The notes under the pieces are model-generated. The model was not told the DNA's origin, did no database searches, and saw only the letters and a program-made list of their open reading frames with translations. Below, piece after piece: positions 22,759 through 35,158 of a stretch of 58,577 nt of DNA. The DNA comes from Zygnema cylindricum (lineage: Eukaryota > Streptophyta > Zygnematophyceae > Zygnematales > Zygnemataceae). How positions within the stretch are numbered: position 1 is the stretch's first letter; each line of letters begins with the position of its first letter. The stretch is from positions 728,327 to 786,903 of the forward strand of contig JBBHKE010002632.1 in assembly GCA_037447655.1 (NCBI GenBank). Reading direction: 5' to 3'. A program made the translations under genes and the position numbers.

Positions 22759-23692
22759 GGCTGGGATGTCCGGATAGAAAGAATCGGCAACTGATCCACT
22801 GGCAACGTGGATAGCCATCCTCCAAGAAAGGAAGAGGGAGAGAGGGAGTGAGAGAGAGAGAGCAGAAAGAAAACAGACAAACAAACAGTGGGAGGTTGTT
22901 ACCTATGTGAGGATCTTTACCATTACCGCAGGAAGTGGATCAATTCCTGCAGCAACGGCTCTCTTGCGAGAATGGCTGTCTTTTATAAAGGACACAGGCC
23001 CTCGAAATAGTTTGTGGCCCCCGTGTTGATAGTTTGGAGACAGGCTGTTACTGTTCCAGTTATGGCTTAGGAAATTTCTCGGCCTTAGATCATCTTTTAA
23101 GCTGACATTCCAGGTGGTGTTATTTGCAAAATCTTGGGCTGGTTTAAGTCTATGATGTTGCTTATTAATGGGAGGTTAAATATTCGTGTATTGAGTGAAG
23201 GTTCAAGACCTTAAATTGCCCTGTATAAAGTACGTTTATAGGTCATGTAGAGACAGTAAGAAGATTTGCAAAAAAGTGTTTATTGCAACCCCTGGACAAA
23301 CCTCTCGCTTTGTTATTAGCTATGCAGCAATAAAATATTGGGGCCACTTAAATGAAATGTCAGAAAGTGGGTCGGGATTTCCGGATTGCCCTGTGTTTGC
23401 ATTGTTTCCGTGTCCTGTGTTAATAGCTGCCGCATTCATGAGGTTGTCTCGTTTGTTTCTTGAGCATGAAGTTCATGGACATCCAAAAATCATCATCATG
23501 TGTGGAAGAGCCGCAGTTGGTTGTTTGGGGATGGTTTTAACCTCTTTCTGCCCAACTCCAATGACAGTAGCTAGTTATGCCTTTGCTTCTCTCGCTTGAA
23601 GGGAGGACTTGGGTTGAACAATGTTTTTTTATGGATATAAAATGTACAAAAGTAGTACATATTTTGCTACATATTGACGGCAAAAGTTATTA
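22759..23692. other. 3' flank of Fd-GOGAT
   Basis: This contains the 3' UTR, with a purine-rich GAGA patch at about 22826-22866 and an AATAAA at 23329-23334. An open frame of 134 codons (23195-23599) starts with GTG, has no recognised domain and lies where UTR is expected; I do not call it a gene. Confidence 0.5.
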
Positions 23693-24240
23693 ACTACACC
23701 TTGAATCGCTTTTAGCGTTATTAACGCTATTTTTGGCGCCCCGAAATTTTGACCCTAAAACCTTAAATAGAATTAGTGACACTCATTGTTTTGTTACATT
23801 AATTAAGGTACTGGTTAATTAGCGTTAATTACTCTAATTTATGGTCATCTTGAATAGAGTGGTGTACGGAACGTGCCAGTCCGTACAAAATGGTACTGTG
23901 TTTAGTAATATAGTACGAAACATGGATTAAAATAAATCGCGATGCACGTAAAACTGCGCTCAGAGTAAAAGGCAAAAGAAGTTTGTACCTATTTTAGTGT
24001 AAAATATTGATCGTGTATTACTTACACGGGAGAAAACCCAAATTAGAGTTATGATTCAATTACAGTAAAAAGACACGTCGATGTACGATTTGTCAGATTT
24101 TGTACTCGTACCTATTTTAGTGTAAGTGATTCATTATAGGCGAACCTGTACCCAAAATACTGAAAATAGAGTTAAGATGCAAAAATTCCAAATTGAGTTA
24201 ATAACACTAAATATTTTTTACACTAATAATTCCTTAACGC

Positions 24241-24795
24241 TACACCGTCGATCGCTATTAGAGTAAAGGAATAAATAGCATAAAAAAAAAATTAGTGTTC
24301 TTAACACTAATCGGGATTTTTTTTTTTTTGAAAAAAAATATATATACTAATTAATCCCTAACTGTAATTTGGGTTGTCCTGAATAATAAATACCCGCCCT
24401 TTCGATGTCTACAGTAATCTGTGTAGCCGTACAAAATCTGACAATTCGTACGCCGTCGCGCTGTTCACATGGTCGACGGACGAACATATGAGAACATGAT
24501 TTTTGTCGACAAGTTTGCGTCTCTTTCTTCCAGTGCACATTCACATGTGTGCGCAGTAATGTTAAGTGTCTTTTTATGCCTTTGTAATTCAAAAAGTACC
24601 ATTTTGTACGGAGATTCCCTGTCCGTACGCCACACTATTTCCATCGCAGTGTACTTTCCTTATTAACGCTAATTGAAAAAAAAACCTAATTAGCATAATG
24701 AAAAAAATAAAATTATGGATTGTATTTCGTGTTTTTCTTTTTGAAAAAAGGGCACCGAATTGGCGTTATATACTCTAATAGCGATACGCGGTGTA
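24241..24795. mobile_element. TACACCG-family TIR element (555 bp)
   Basis: The left end, TACACCGTCGATCGCTATTA, and the reverse complement of the right end, TACACCGCGTATCGCTATTA, agree over at least 20 bases, and the similarity continues into GAGTA. The element begins and ends with TA. No transposase or domain is encoded. Confidence 0.65.
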
Positions 24796-24796
24796 C

Positions 24797-25017
24797 TACA
24801 CCGTGTATCGCTATTAGGGTTAACAATATTTAGCAACTTAAAACATTTTTTCTTCTTACACACATTCTCCAATTTTCACATGGAGACCGCCAATCTGAAG
24901 GTGAGAATCTTAGCTTTCAATCGCAACCGTCAGATCCATAATCGGACAAGCATGTACGGAGAACAAATTGTTTTAAGTGGCAAAAAAATATTAGCACTAA
25001 TTGCGATACACGGTGTA
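24797..25017. mobile_element. TACACCG-family TIR element (221 bp)
   Basis: It starts TACACCGTGTATCGCTATTA one base after the preceding element and ends with an inverted ATTGCGATACACGGTGTA. This back-to-back arrangement suggests insertion at the terminal TA of an existing copy. Confidence 0.65.
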
Positions 25018-25202
25018 GCGATTCACGGTGTTACCTTCTACTTTTCAAAATCCGTGTTCACCTCACGGCCGGCCAACTAATTATCGCGGGTCTAGCCGCC
25101 TTCTTTAAAGGTGAAATCAGCATAACGGTGACAGAGAATCGTAATAGTTTAACTTTGACTAGTGAGGAGCTTTAATTGCAAAACAGAAGCAAGTGTTCAG
25201 AG

Positions 25203-25749
25203 CATAGTTCAAAAGTAGGCGTTTTTATGGTAGGCCTTTGGTAGGCGCACAAAACTTGGCACTAAACTCACGTAGAGTAGGCATACTGTATGGGTGTTCG
25301 TTGTGGACACTCTTGTACGGACGTACGAATCTGACGTATGATCATAGCTCAGCGCACGCCGACGGACGAATTTTTTTAGCGAACTAAAACACGCGGACGT
25401 TCAAAATTGCAGACGCTAATATGACAGATAGTCCTATCGTAAGTTGTATTATGGGCTTTTCATGTGATCTTCTTAGATCACTACTTTGATCAGAGACCGT
25501 CCGATCGTCTGAATCTAACGGTTTAAATAAGTTTTACCTCAAAACTCACAGAAATTGTTTTTTTTGTCCGATTTTTTTTCAATATTTAGACATGACGTTT
25601 AATTCTCTATCGATCGATGTGCAACTCAACCCTGTAACTATTTTTTTTCATTTTTCGACCAATACAATATGGGTCTTAAGGGCATATTGTATGTTTTGCA
25701 TACAATAGGCATATTGTATGGGCCTACTTTCACCTACTTTTGAACTATG
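25203..25749 (+). mobile_element. hAT-like non-autonomous element (547 bp, CATAGTTC family)
   Basis: The TIRs are CATAGTTCAAAAGTAGG. They are flanked by the 8-base sequences GTTCAGAG (25195-25202) and GTTCAGAT (25750-25757), which differ at one position, as expected for a hAT-type target duplication. A second copy at 39123-39670 is nearly identical over its whole length, so the family moved recently. It has no coding capacity. Confidence 0.82.
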
Positions 25750-26248
25750 GTTCAGATCGCGAACGCCTACAGCTGGCACACGAGTGCCTAAAATGTAACA
25801 TAAACACCTTGATTTTGTCATCAATTTGCACCAAGCTTGTACATATACGTACATTTTGTACTTACTGTCGTAGACTTCTTGCGCCAAGTAAAAATCGCCA
25901 TGCGAAATGTGCTTCCCTTAAAAATTTATGTTTTGTACTGCACTGGACGCTTGTAATGTAACTGTCGGCCAAGTTTAGATTGAAAACGAACCGAACAATA
26001 GTTTGCTTCGTTTCATTTGCTTTGAAGTTTTTCACAGGGTCATTCAGTTCCGGCTGACGTGATATCAAACTGAGTTCGAATTATCTCGTTATTGTACGGC
26101 TCTGCAAAATTGACATCATTGCGATGCCAAGGCGCCAATCCTCATCAACACCCCCTGTGCTTGTTGGCTCCAGGTTCCCACGGGCGTTGTCCAATATTGT
26201 GGAAGCGGCCGTTTGTGAGGACCCAATTCTTTGGGCTTTGGCGGGTTA

Positions 26249-26975
26249 GGGTGAAGTTCCATTAGACGAAAAGTGAGGTTGTTTACAGAAATTCAGACCT
26301 CTCCGTACTACGCCATACTTCTTATTTTGTTTTAATCCGGAAAACAACATTACAGAGAATCTTGCCAATATTATCCAAAAGTCTAGGAGTTAACAATCAC
26401 CGTTGGATAGTTTTTCGCGAAGCATTCGTTTGGAAAGTTTCTGTAATTGATGATGTACCTCGCAAGGTACATCACCAATTACAGAAAAATTTGAGCCGCA
26501 ACACGTTGGATAACGAGCATACGTGTCAATATGGCAACCAACGAAAATCAAAAAATTTCGCACACGATATACGCATTCAAAAATCAAAAAGAAAATACAA
26601 AGAAATCTTGTAACGCGCTTTTGTCACGCTATTTTTGTTAGCGCCCATTCGTAGCACTATTTTTGGCAGCGTTCATTCGTCGCGCGTAAGAACAAGAACC
26701 CTAAAAAAATGAGGTGGTATCTTACACGGCGTTCTGCAAAGAGTACATAAGTTGTGTTGAACGACGACCTGGTATGCATGTACATGGTACGCAAATGAAG
26801 ATTTTTGGTTGGTGTGAAAATCATTGATGATATTCAATATCAAATCTATATTACGTGGCACAATTCTTTTGCTAACACGTGGATTAGAGACTCTGCGCAA
26901 TGGAACTTCGTTTAAATTGTAGCATTCTGTAATGTTGGCCGTAGAATTACAGAATGTCCTAATGGAACTTCACCC
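26249..26975. mobile_element. Second PIF/Harbinger-like family (727 bp, GGGTGAAGTTCC ends)
   Basis: The TIR GGGTGAAGTTCCATTAG is perfectly inverted at the right end, and the flanks are an exact TTA duplication (26246-26248 and 26976-26978). The interior contains a strong hairpin at 26438-26487 and a shorter one near the right end (CATTCTGTAAT, 26923-26933, inverted at 26946-26956). No transposase is present. Confidence 0.8.
26438..26487 (+). repeat. Near-perfect 23-bp hairpin within the 727-bp element
   Basis: Bases 26438-26460 pair with 26465-26487 with one mismatch and a 4-base CGCA loop. Weaker pairing continues outward for roughly another 30 bases. It resembles a MITE-derived small-RNA hairpin, but no expression evidence is available. 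Confidence 0.75.
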
Positions 26976-27259
26976 TTAGGCGGAAAACCTTGCAAACGCG
27001 AAGAGTGTTCTCAAAGTGTATAGTTTCCGTGCGAATATATTAGGGGTGTTGACGGAGATAATTGCAGTGTCCTCCTAGCAAGTCTCAAAGTAAAAGTACG
27101 CCTGAATAAAAGCATGATAACGAACACGGTGAACAACACTAATTCGACCCCCTTAAATTTGGGCACTGAACCTAAAATAGAATGGATAATACTATCTTTT
27201 CCTTCACGGTACACTAGGTACGGCATAATTGTTTTAGAGTTATAAAAGTATAAATAGTG

Positions 27260-27370
27260 TACACCGTGAATCGCTATTAGTGTTAATGTTTCGTCACTTA
27301 AATCATATTTTCTCCGAACTCACATGTTGGATTCTGAAAAGAAACACTAATAGCAATCCGAGGTTTGGCG
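27260..27370. mobile_element. Degenerate TACACCG-family element
   Basis: The left end, TACACCGTGAATCGCTATTA, is a good family match. The right end, with ACTAATAGCAATCCGAGG, is only a loose inverted match, so the boundary is approximate. Confidence 0.35.
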
Positions 27371-27603
27371 TACGAACTGTGTCAGTCCGTATGAAAGCTG
27401 AAGTCAGTCTTAGAAGACAATTCGGACAGATATTTAACCAATCTATCGAGTAGAAGCAACGCACAAGCAAAAACTCTCGACCAACTCTCCAAGCATCAGC
27501 ATGATTCTGTTTAGAACAACATGTGGTCTATTGGGGAGTAACTACATTTTAGGTATCATAGTTCAAAAATTCGAGTAATGTAATTGAAGTTAGAACTGTT
27601 TAA

Positions 27604-28532
27604 GGGTACTATCGCATGCGCTAAAGTTACAGTTATTTCTGTTGTTTTCCTCCATAACTTAGAAAAAAACGAGAAAATCCTCAACCGTACCAAGAAAATG
27701 AAGTTAACACCGTACAAGTTACGTTACCTTACAGCTTTAAATGTATTGCAATTTGTCGTCTAGCGCATCTCGACCCAATTTCGTGTCCTTCCAGCTCATC
27801 TTCAAACTTTAAATAAAATCACCTCGCGAGGTGTTTTTAAATAAAGTTCCACGAGGTAAACGAATAGGCAGATGCTGTCGTAGTGCCGGAAGTTTTTTAC
27901 AATTTTTGAGCGCGGGGTACCAAAAAAAAACCCACCGCACGCTTACAGCCTGTGCGTGACTTTTTTCCGTGCGCTTTTTTCCGTACAGGGGGTGGAGGGG
28001 GTTTCGACCAACGGACGCCATATCGCAAAAGCGAAGTCCGTGAAAGCGCCTCTCACTCTCTCCCTCTCCCACTAACGAGTCTATCTCACAATTCTTGCAA
28101 TGAAAAAAGGCAAGAAAGGTATCAAATGAAAGATCTATAAAAATATATATTTTTTGACTGTCTTTTAGAGTGTTTAGGTAGCAAGTAGAGTGAGAATAGA
28201 CGAAAAAACGAAATCGGGAAACCATGGCAAATTGTTTTGGAATTTGTGACGCCGACGCTATCATAAGTCTGCGTGACGTCAAAATGTCACAAACCCTAAC
28301 CATCTACAATGTCACAAGTACAGTAGCTAGACGTCTACAACCGTTTCTATTTTGTAAACATCATCAATTGTCGCTAGTTTTGTACGCGTCTACAATCGTC
28401 ACAAATTACACCCACGTCTACATCTAAAGTTACGATTTCATTTCTTTACATACGGATGCTATGAAGGTTGTACGGAGAATCTTCGCTAAAAAACATAATA
28501 AGACTAAGTTTCGGTTACATGTGAAAGTACCC
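27604..28532 (+). mobile_element. PIF/Harbinger-like non-autonomous element (929 bp)
   Basis: It is flanked by a perfect TAA duplication (27601-27603 and 28533-28535). The ends are GGGTACTATCGCATGC and, inverted, GGGTACTTTCACATGT. The interior shares the ATCGGGAAACCATGGC block, TGACGTCA and AAACCCTAACCATCTAC with the other copies. A 164-codon minus-strand open frame (27809-28303) has no recognised domain. Confidence 0.82.
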
Positions 28533-29673
28533 TAAGTTAGGTCTCACTAGTTAGGTCTCATACGAGTCTTTAGTATCGATTTGTCGGGAAGCAAAACCGA
28601 GCAGATTTGTCGATACCCATTTGCAATCCCGATACATGCAACTGCTGCTAACACATAATCAGCCACATGTTTGATAAAAGTTTAAAAGCTCGTTGCAACA
28701 GGTGACGCTCGAAACAATTGAGAATTGTTGGATGCTATCTATGCTCTCTGATGGCATCGTCTATTTCGTGTAGTTCTAACATTGGTACAATTCATTGCTG
28801 TTGCTCTAAAACTGCACGACCTTTACACATTTCCATCTGTGATATGCATGTTGTGGACGTAAAATCTTGGTTTCCAGTGTACGAACAAAAAGTTCCATAG
28901 AAAACAAAGGCCTACATTTGAATATACTAAGTTCAGAAATATATCAATTCCTAGGTAGCATCCTGTATTGCGATATACTTCTGACACGTCGACTTACCGA
29001 TGTCCACCCAATTATTCATAACCAATTATATTAGGGCAAGTGATGAACAAGACCACTAATAACGAAATCTACAGTACATAGTTCCTCTTCGATAATATAT
29101 TCCCAAACATATAAACAAACTCCGTCAAAAGTATTCAATGGTGTGGTGCCTCAAATAGTGATCCTGTAACATATTACTGATTTCAGATACTAATAGGGTA
29201 ATATTAGGTTACACTGCTTAGTCCCAGCACACAAATGCGGCAAGCGCCATTCTATGCACCGCTGTCATTACGGCCCAAAACATCACTCTGTGTCTCCCCA
29301 TGTCTGCTCAAAATGCTTTGTTCCTCAAACAACAACAAGACCTTCGCTTCGCAAAGGTTTGCTTCGCAAACTATTGCTGTGTCACAAAGAGGTCACACAG
29401 CTTCCAAGAGACTAAAGAAACCTCGTGTCCCTGACATGAAGTCACCGTCAGATAGAAAGGAGACAAAACAAAACAAACCAGAACTTTGATAAGGTGGTGT
29501 GCACATAACCGCCAGGAACGCACTCACGCAATTGAACAAGCTTTCACAGACCCATAGATAAAAAAACCATCTTACAAAAAGGGAAAAAGAGGACAACCAA
29601 GGGGCATATCGATGTGTAATAAGAGGCTTAACCACAATAGCCTGACTGCACAGCTAGCCTATTCAATTGCCAT
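28533..29673. other. Gene-free stretch downstream of the ubiquitin-S27a gene
   Basis: This includes the 3' UTR of the minus-strand ubiquitin-S27a gene on its right side. A short direct repeat of GTTAGGTCTCA occurs at about 28535-28560. An 84-codon open frame at 29235-29489 has no recognised domain and lies where 3' UTR would be. Nothing else was seen. Confidence 0.45.
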
Positions 29674-30360
<687 letters not shown>

Positions 30361-30455
30361 GGCTGCCGGCTGCGACCTCCGCTCCGGACTCGTCCCTCTT
30401 CACGGAGCGCTGCGCGCAAGAAGACCATCAGTTGTCGCGCGACCAGGCTTTGTAC

Positions 30456-30462
30456 TGGGCCC
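30456..30462. promoter_or_regulatory. Site II-like element (TGGGCCC)
   Basis: TGGGCCC matches the TGGGCY site II motif bound by TCP factors in plant ribosomal and proliferation genes. Its core GGGCCC is palindromic, so it can serve either strand. The position upstream of a ribosomal-protein gene supports function; binding is not shown. Confidence 0.55.
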
Positions 30463-30472
30463 TGCAGAAAGG

Positions 30473-30479
30473 TTTAGGG
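30473..30479 (-). promoter_or_regulatory. Telo-box-like element
   Basis: TTTAGGG on the plus strand reads CCCTAAA towards RPS27A, close to the plant telo-box AAACCCTAA. It lies 11 bases from the site II element, the usual arrangement in translation-related plant promoters. Confidence 0.5.
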
Positions 30480-31086
30480 CTTTGAAGAGCGCGTACAATC
30501 GTACGCATAGGTAATAGGTTGAACTTTGAGCTTTGCAGTTATGAACTTTGAATTACGGTACGGTACAGTACAGTTCTGTAGGGGCAACACTTGTGGGGTG
30601 GAATCATGGAACAAAGTGTAGAAATTGTTCTACTGTGGCCTTGTACGGTGTATCAATTAAAAGGGTACTTTTAGACTTTTAGTATGCAATTTACTTTACT
30701 GTACTGTACGTATGAACCGTATCACACAAAACGACAAAGAGTTCCGCCGTCCCCAGCTCCTGTTTTGTACTTGTTAGTGGCGGGGCAAAGTGTCTACAGT
30801 AGGAAGGGGAGTGTAAGGTTTACTCTACGTCATACCAGCTCGTATTTCGAGAGGGCCGCCAGGGAGGGTTTACGAGTCGCCGCCACGTGGCGATTATGTG
30901 TCCTTCCCCCACTTCTTTTCTTCAGCTCTTTCAATTTTGTTGTCCTACCTGACTTGAAGGTAAACATCGGCCTTCAGTCCTTTACAAGTAAACCTTTCGT
31001 CTTTTTTTCGAAACATAGGATTTTTGCTAAGTTTGTGAACAAGAAAGGCTACTCAGCAAGACGAGAATTTGCAAGACAATACAGCC

Positions 31087-33079
31087 ATGAGTGAAGAGAA
31101 GAAGAAGAAGAAGACAAAGGTGAAGGAAGAACCAGTAGAGTCCACCATAGTCCCGACATCGGTCGGAGCCATCCAAGCCTCTACCGATTTTTTGATTCGT
31201 CCAGACAACAGCTCCGCCCATTTAGACACCTCCAACTGGCCTCTGCTTCTCCGCAATTATGACAAACTCAATATCCGAACAGGTCATTACACTCCTATCC
31301 CTCTCGGCCATTCTCCCTTAAAACGCCCTATTTTTGACTACGTCCGCTATGGCGTCATCAATCTCGACAAACCCGTCAATCCTTCCTCTCACGAAGTCGT
31401 CGCGTGGATTCGTCGTATACTCCGAGTGGACAAAACGGGCCATTCGGGAACTCTGGACCCTAAAGTCTCCGGCAGTCTCATTGTTTGTGTGGACCGAGCC
31501 ACAAGGCTGGTGAAGGCTCAGCAGGGGGCTGGAAAAGAGTACGTCTGCATCGCCCGTCTCCACGCGCGGGCCGACTATACAGCTGTGGCTCGCGCCATAG
31601 AGACCTTGACAGGGGCGTTGTTTCAAAGGCCTCCACTCATCTCGGCAGTCAAGCGACAGCTTCGTATTCGAACAATTTACGAAAGTAAACTGATAGAGTA
31701 TGACGAGGAGAGGCACTTGGTGGTGTTCTGGGTGTCAGTGGAGGCAGGGACGTATGTGCGAACGCTCTGCGTCCACTTGGGGTTGTTGCTGGGAGTAGGA
31801 GCACATATGCAGGAATTGCGGCGAGTGAGGTCGGGTATAATGGGGGAGAAGGACAATATGGTGACCATGCACGATGTGCTCGATGCACAATGGCAGTATG
31901 ACAACTATAAAGACGAGAGTTATTTGAGGAGGGCAATCATGCCCTTAGAGGTTTTGCTGACTACGTACAAACGTCTAGTTGTGAAGGATTCTGCTGTGAA
32001 TGCTATTTGCTATGGTGCAAAGCTCATGATTCCGGGATTGTTGCGATACGAGAACAACACCGAGGTAAGGAACTCTTTTTTGAAATCTGCTTATTCATGA
32101 ACCCTTCTAACTCGAGTCATCAATTTCGTAAGTCTGCCACTATCAGTCATTTGGTGCAAAATTATGTCCTTGGTTGGTGGGTTCTTTTTATGACTTATTT
32201 TCTGTTCCAATGTTGTTTTTTTCCATTGTATCTTTGTCCGTATTATTAATCGACTTATTTTGCGGTGGCATTTGGCCCACTCCTGTTAATCTGAAGTAAT
32301 GATCTTATGTCTTGCCGCAGGTGGGAGAGGAAGTTGTCCTTATGACCACAAAGGGAGAAGCCATCGCTATCGGTATTGCAGAGATGACCACTGCTGTCAT
32401 GGCAACCTGTGACCATGGAGTAGTAGCAAAGATCAAGCGTGTAGTTATGGAGAGAGACACGTACCCACGGAAGTGGGGACTTGGTCCTGTTGCTCAAAAC
32501 AAGAAAAAAATGATAAGCGAGGGTTTACTCGATAAGAATGGGAAGCCCAATGAGAAAACTCCAGCCGAGTGGCTGAGAAACGTCCCGGATCTGCGGATGG
32601 CGTCTGACGCTGATATTGCGAGAGCAGCCGCGGCTAAGGAGGCAGAAACGACTGAAGGTAAGACAGGAGATGGGGAGGGTGATGGTGAGGATAAAGATAA
32701 GAAGAGTGCAAATACGGAGGTCCCCGTGGAGGAGACGCCAAAGAAGAAGAAGAAGAAGAGGAAGGCGGATGCAGAGGAGGAAGTTGGTGAAGAAGCCAAC
32801 GGCGAAGCTGTAGAAACAGAAAAGAAGAAGAAGAAGAAGAAAGTTTCCGCGGAAGAGGCTGTAGAAGCTGAGGTAGAGCAGAAAGAGAAGGAGAAGGAGA
32901 AGAAAAAGAAAAAAGCAAAAGAGGAGAGTACAGGACATGAAGGTGAGATTCAGGTTCAATCAGAGAAGAAAAAGAAGAAAAAGGATCAGGCTGCGGTGAC
33001 CACTGAGGCCGATGAAAATGCAGGTGAAACTCCAACAAGTGAGAAGAAAAAAAAGAAAAAGAAAAAGGAGGAGGAGTGA
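31087..33079 (+). CDS. CBF5: Dyskerin / CBF5 / NAP57, H/ACA snoRNP pseudouridine synthase, two exons
   Basis: This is the catalytic subunit of box H/ACA snoRNPs, which isomerise uridines in rRNA and snRNA in the nucleolus. Exons are 31087-32064 and 32321-33079, giving 578 residues (plant and animal relatives are about 510-570). The N-terminus is Lys-rich. The dyskerin-like and TruB domains cover about residues 45-270, with catalytic Asp124 in [18 protein letters not shown] domain (about 290-370) spans the single intron, which is phase 0 after YENNTE. The C-terminal ~150 residues are a long run of Lys/Glu repeats (KKKKKKRK and similar), a nucleolar-localisation tail typical of the family but long here. 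The ATG at 31087 was chosen because the family starts with an MSEEKKKK-like segment; the frame extends 18 bases upstream without another ATG. Confidence 0.97.
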
Positions 33080-35150
33080 GAGAATAGACAGCATAAAGAA
33101 GATGCCGGGTTCTGCCCGGTCCCTTTTGAAGGTTAGCTATTTTGCAGATCTATGCTATTTTCCTGCGTTGGTTGTTAATGTTTCCAGTGGCTTCTTAAGA
33201 ATTTTATTCCCAGTAAGAGTAAAACTACAAGGAAAACTGCAAGGAAAAAGGAAAACAATACCATATGGTATCCAAATGGATACTTCACTGCTGTTTGTTC
33301 TTTAGCTGAAGGCTGAGTGAATCATGTGGCACATCCATATTCAACGGAGTACTCTGATGCAATGCCCCGTTCTTTGTTAGTTTGCCCTTTTCCATGTGTT
33401 AGTTTTTTTGCGGTGTTTTCATTCTAGGTTGTTCTGTGTTCTTTTTTTTATAGTTTTGTTGTGGTTTTTGGTTTCTTTTTTTCCCGTATACTAAGTTGGT
33501 TTACCATTGCGCTTTTAAAATAAAGCTCTGTTTTTACTGCTGGAATTGGGCTGGGAAAGTGGGGGTGTGACAATTGCCGCATAAATCCTTGCGTGATTGC
33601 TGCTTTTGCTGTCTCTTGTCGCCAGCTGGACATCTGGGAGCTTACGCTGGTCTTAAGTTGGTGGGTAGGTCATGGCTCCATTTTCCAGTTTGCTGGGCAA
33701 AAGGTGGCCCTTTTAATAGGGTAATTACACTAAAGCGACTATTGGCTTGTATTTGCAGAAATCGTTTGGAAAACTGTAAGAATTAAAATCGTACACTGTA
33801 TGATAACTGTGATTACAACGTCAGTAATCGCGTGTGTGTGAATACCGTAAAAGCCAGAAGTATGCAAACAGCCGATGGATATACTAGGTACATTTGACTA
33901 TGTGGTTTGCGGATAAGGTGCATTCTGAGGGATGGAGCCCATGATTGCCTTATTTTGCAGTAGCTGTTGGTTTGGCTTTTCCTTTTGTGATTCTTCACAT
34001 TATTATTCTTGTCTTAGATTGTCATTTTATGGTTGTGCATAATGTGTGCGGCATGGACATTGTAACAATGGCCCCTGTTGTTGTATAAAGTGTTGAAAAT
34101 TGATACTAGTTTGACTCACAGAAATTCTCAGTTGTAGTGAATCTGCAACCATGAATAGGTCCAAATTGTATATTTGGTTTTGAAAGTATACTAGTACTGT
34201 AGAATAGTTTGTAGGTGTGGTAGTAGAATATGTTGTTTTTTTGGGTACACAGGTTTCCGGTTTTCAATTGTGAGCTTCCAGTTTTTTTTGGGTTTTTTAA
34301 GTACATTTTGTCAACGCACAGGTTCTCCTGTTTTCAATTTTGTGGAAAATACACAATTCAATCCCTTGCCTCCAAACAAAAACCCAACAATATGCCAAAG
34401 AAATCTTGAACACAAACAATGATGGGCGGTGTGGACAATTTAGATGAAAATTGTTGAGCCCACAGTGGCAATGCCTGTCTGCCCATGAAACTGGAAGATC
34501 CCAAGCCTGATCCGGAGCAAACGAAAGCTTATTCATTTTGGCTTTCCCTTTCTCTTCCATCCATGTACTCACGCGGTTTACTGTTGCCCGTTTCTAGTAA
34601 AACTTGTTAGTTGCTCCCAATGTTGCAGCCAACATCACTCCGACCACAAAAATGGGCGTAAAAATGTCGACGGCTTGAGCCCAATTCGTGTTTGCACCAT
34701 GCACGCTTAAATAAATGAAGGTGGCTCTTTCAAACAAAGTTACTTTCAAAATTTTGGAGTTTTTGGAACATTCCATACGATCCAAGCTTCTGGAGGCAGA
34801 AGCTTCTATTCTGTACTGGCTCGCTTTCCTTTAGTGGGGCTCTACTTCAGGAGCTTGGCTGTTGGCTACACCAGTTTCTCCACTACGTTTCACGCCTGCT
34901 CAATATTCGCCTCAGGTTCAAACTTGGCCTTTGTCATCCACCTTCACTCGGATCCCTCATTTGCTCCGACGGTTGTATCCTGAATTATAATAAATGTTAC
35001 AAATTAAACCTGGAAATGTAATGTTATTAATCCTATTTTATATGTGGGGGACGTAATTTAGGGGCGCCAGTACAATGTGTTGCTAACAGCAATAACAATT
35101 CATGGAATAACAACATTGGTTCGAACTCTTGTCGTTTGGTGGGTAGAATA
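33080..35150. other. 3' flank of dyskerin, no gene recognised
   Basis: An AATAAA at 33519-33524 is a plausible polyadenylation signal for dyskerin, about 440 bases after the stop. Beyond it, short minus-strand open frames occur (34297-34572; 34594-34785, the latter ending in a hydrophobic stretch), but neither shows a known domain or convincing splice partners. Otherwise nothing was seen. Confidence 0.45.
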
Positions 35151-35158
35151 CAAATTAG

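Larger units (their letters stand above)
23693..25032. mobile_element. Outer TACACCG-family element, target of two later insertions
   Basis: The left end reads TACACCTTGAATCGCTTTT; the right end, inverted, reads TAACACCGTGAATCGCT. Two complete members of the same family (24241-24795 and 24797-25017) lie inside, the second immediately within the right terminus. The interior is AT-rich with many short palindromes of the AGTGTTATTAACACTA type. The boundaries of the outer copy are less certain than those of the inner ones. Confidence 0.45.
30361..31086. promoter_or_regulatory. Divergent promoter between RPS27A and dyskerin
   Basis: Only 726 bases separate the two start codons, so both genes must draw on this interval. 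A site II-like TGGGCCC at 30456-30462 and a telomere-like TTTAGGG at 30473-30479 lie about 100-120 bases upstream of the RPS27A ATG. In plants this pair of motifs is known from promoters of ribosomal-protein and cell-growth genes. The middle contains GTAC-rich short palindromes (about 30556-30573 and 30700-30710). Confidence 0.7.

Noticed and set aside
23195-23599. 134-codon plus-strand frame after Fd-GOGAT
   Set aside because: GTG start, no recognised domain, and an AATAAA inside it fits a 3' UTR.
27809-28303. 164-codon minus-strand frame as a transposase
   Set aside because: No DDE-like residues or helix-turn-helix pattern, and the frame is not kept in the other copies of the element.
34594-34785. 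Minus-strand frame ending in a hydrophobic segment, possible small membrane protein
   Set aside because: Only 63 codons, non-recognisable, no splice partners or neighbouring exons that I could support.
35101-35130. GGTTCGAAC-like box B, possible tRNA gene
   Set aside because: No matching acceptor stem, D-arm or anticodon arm upstream; similar isolated hits occur elsewhere by chance. No tRNA or rRNA gene was found in the window.
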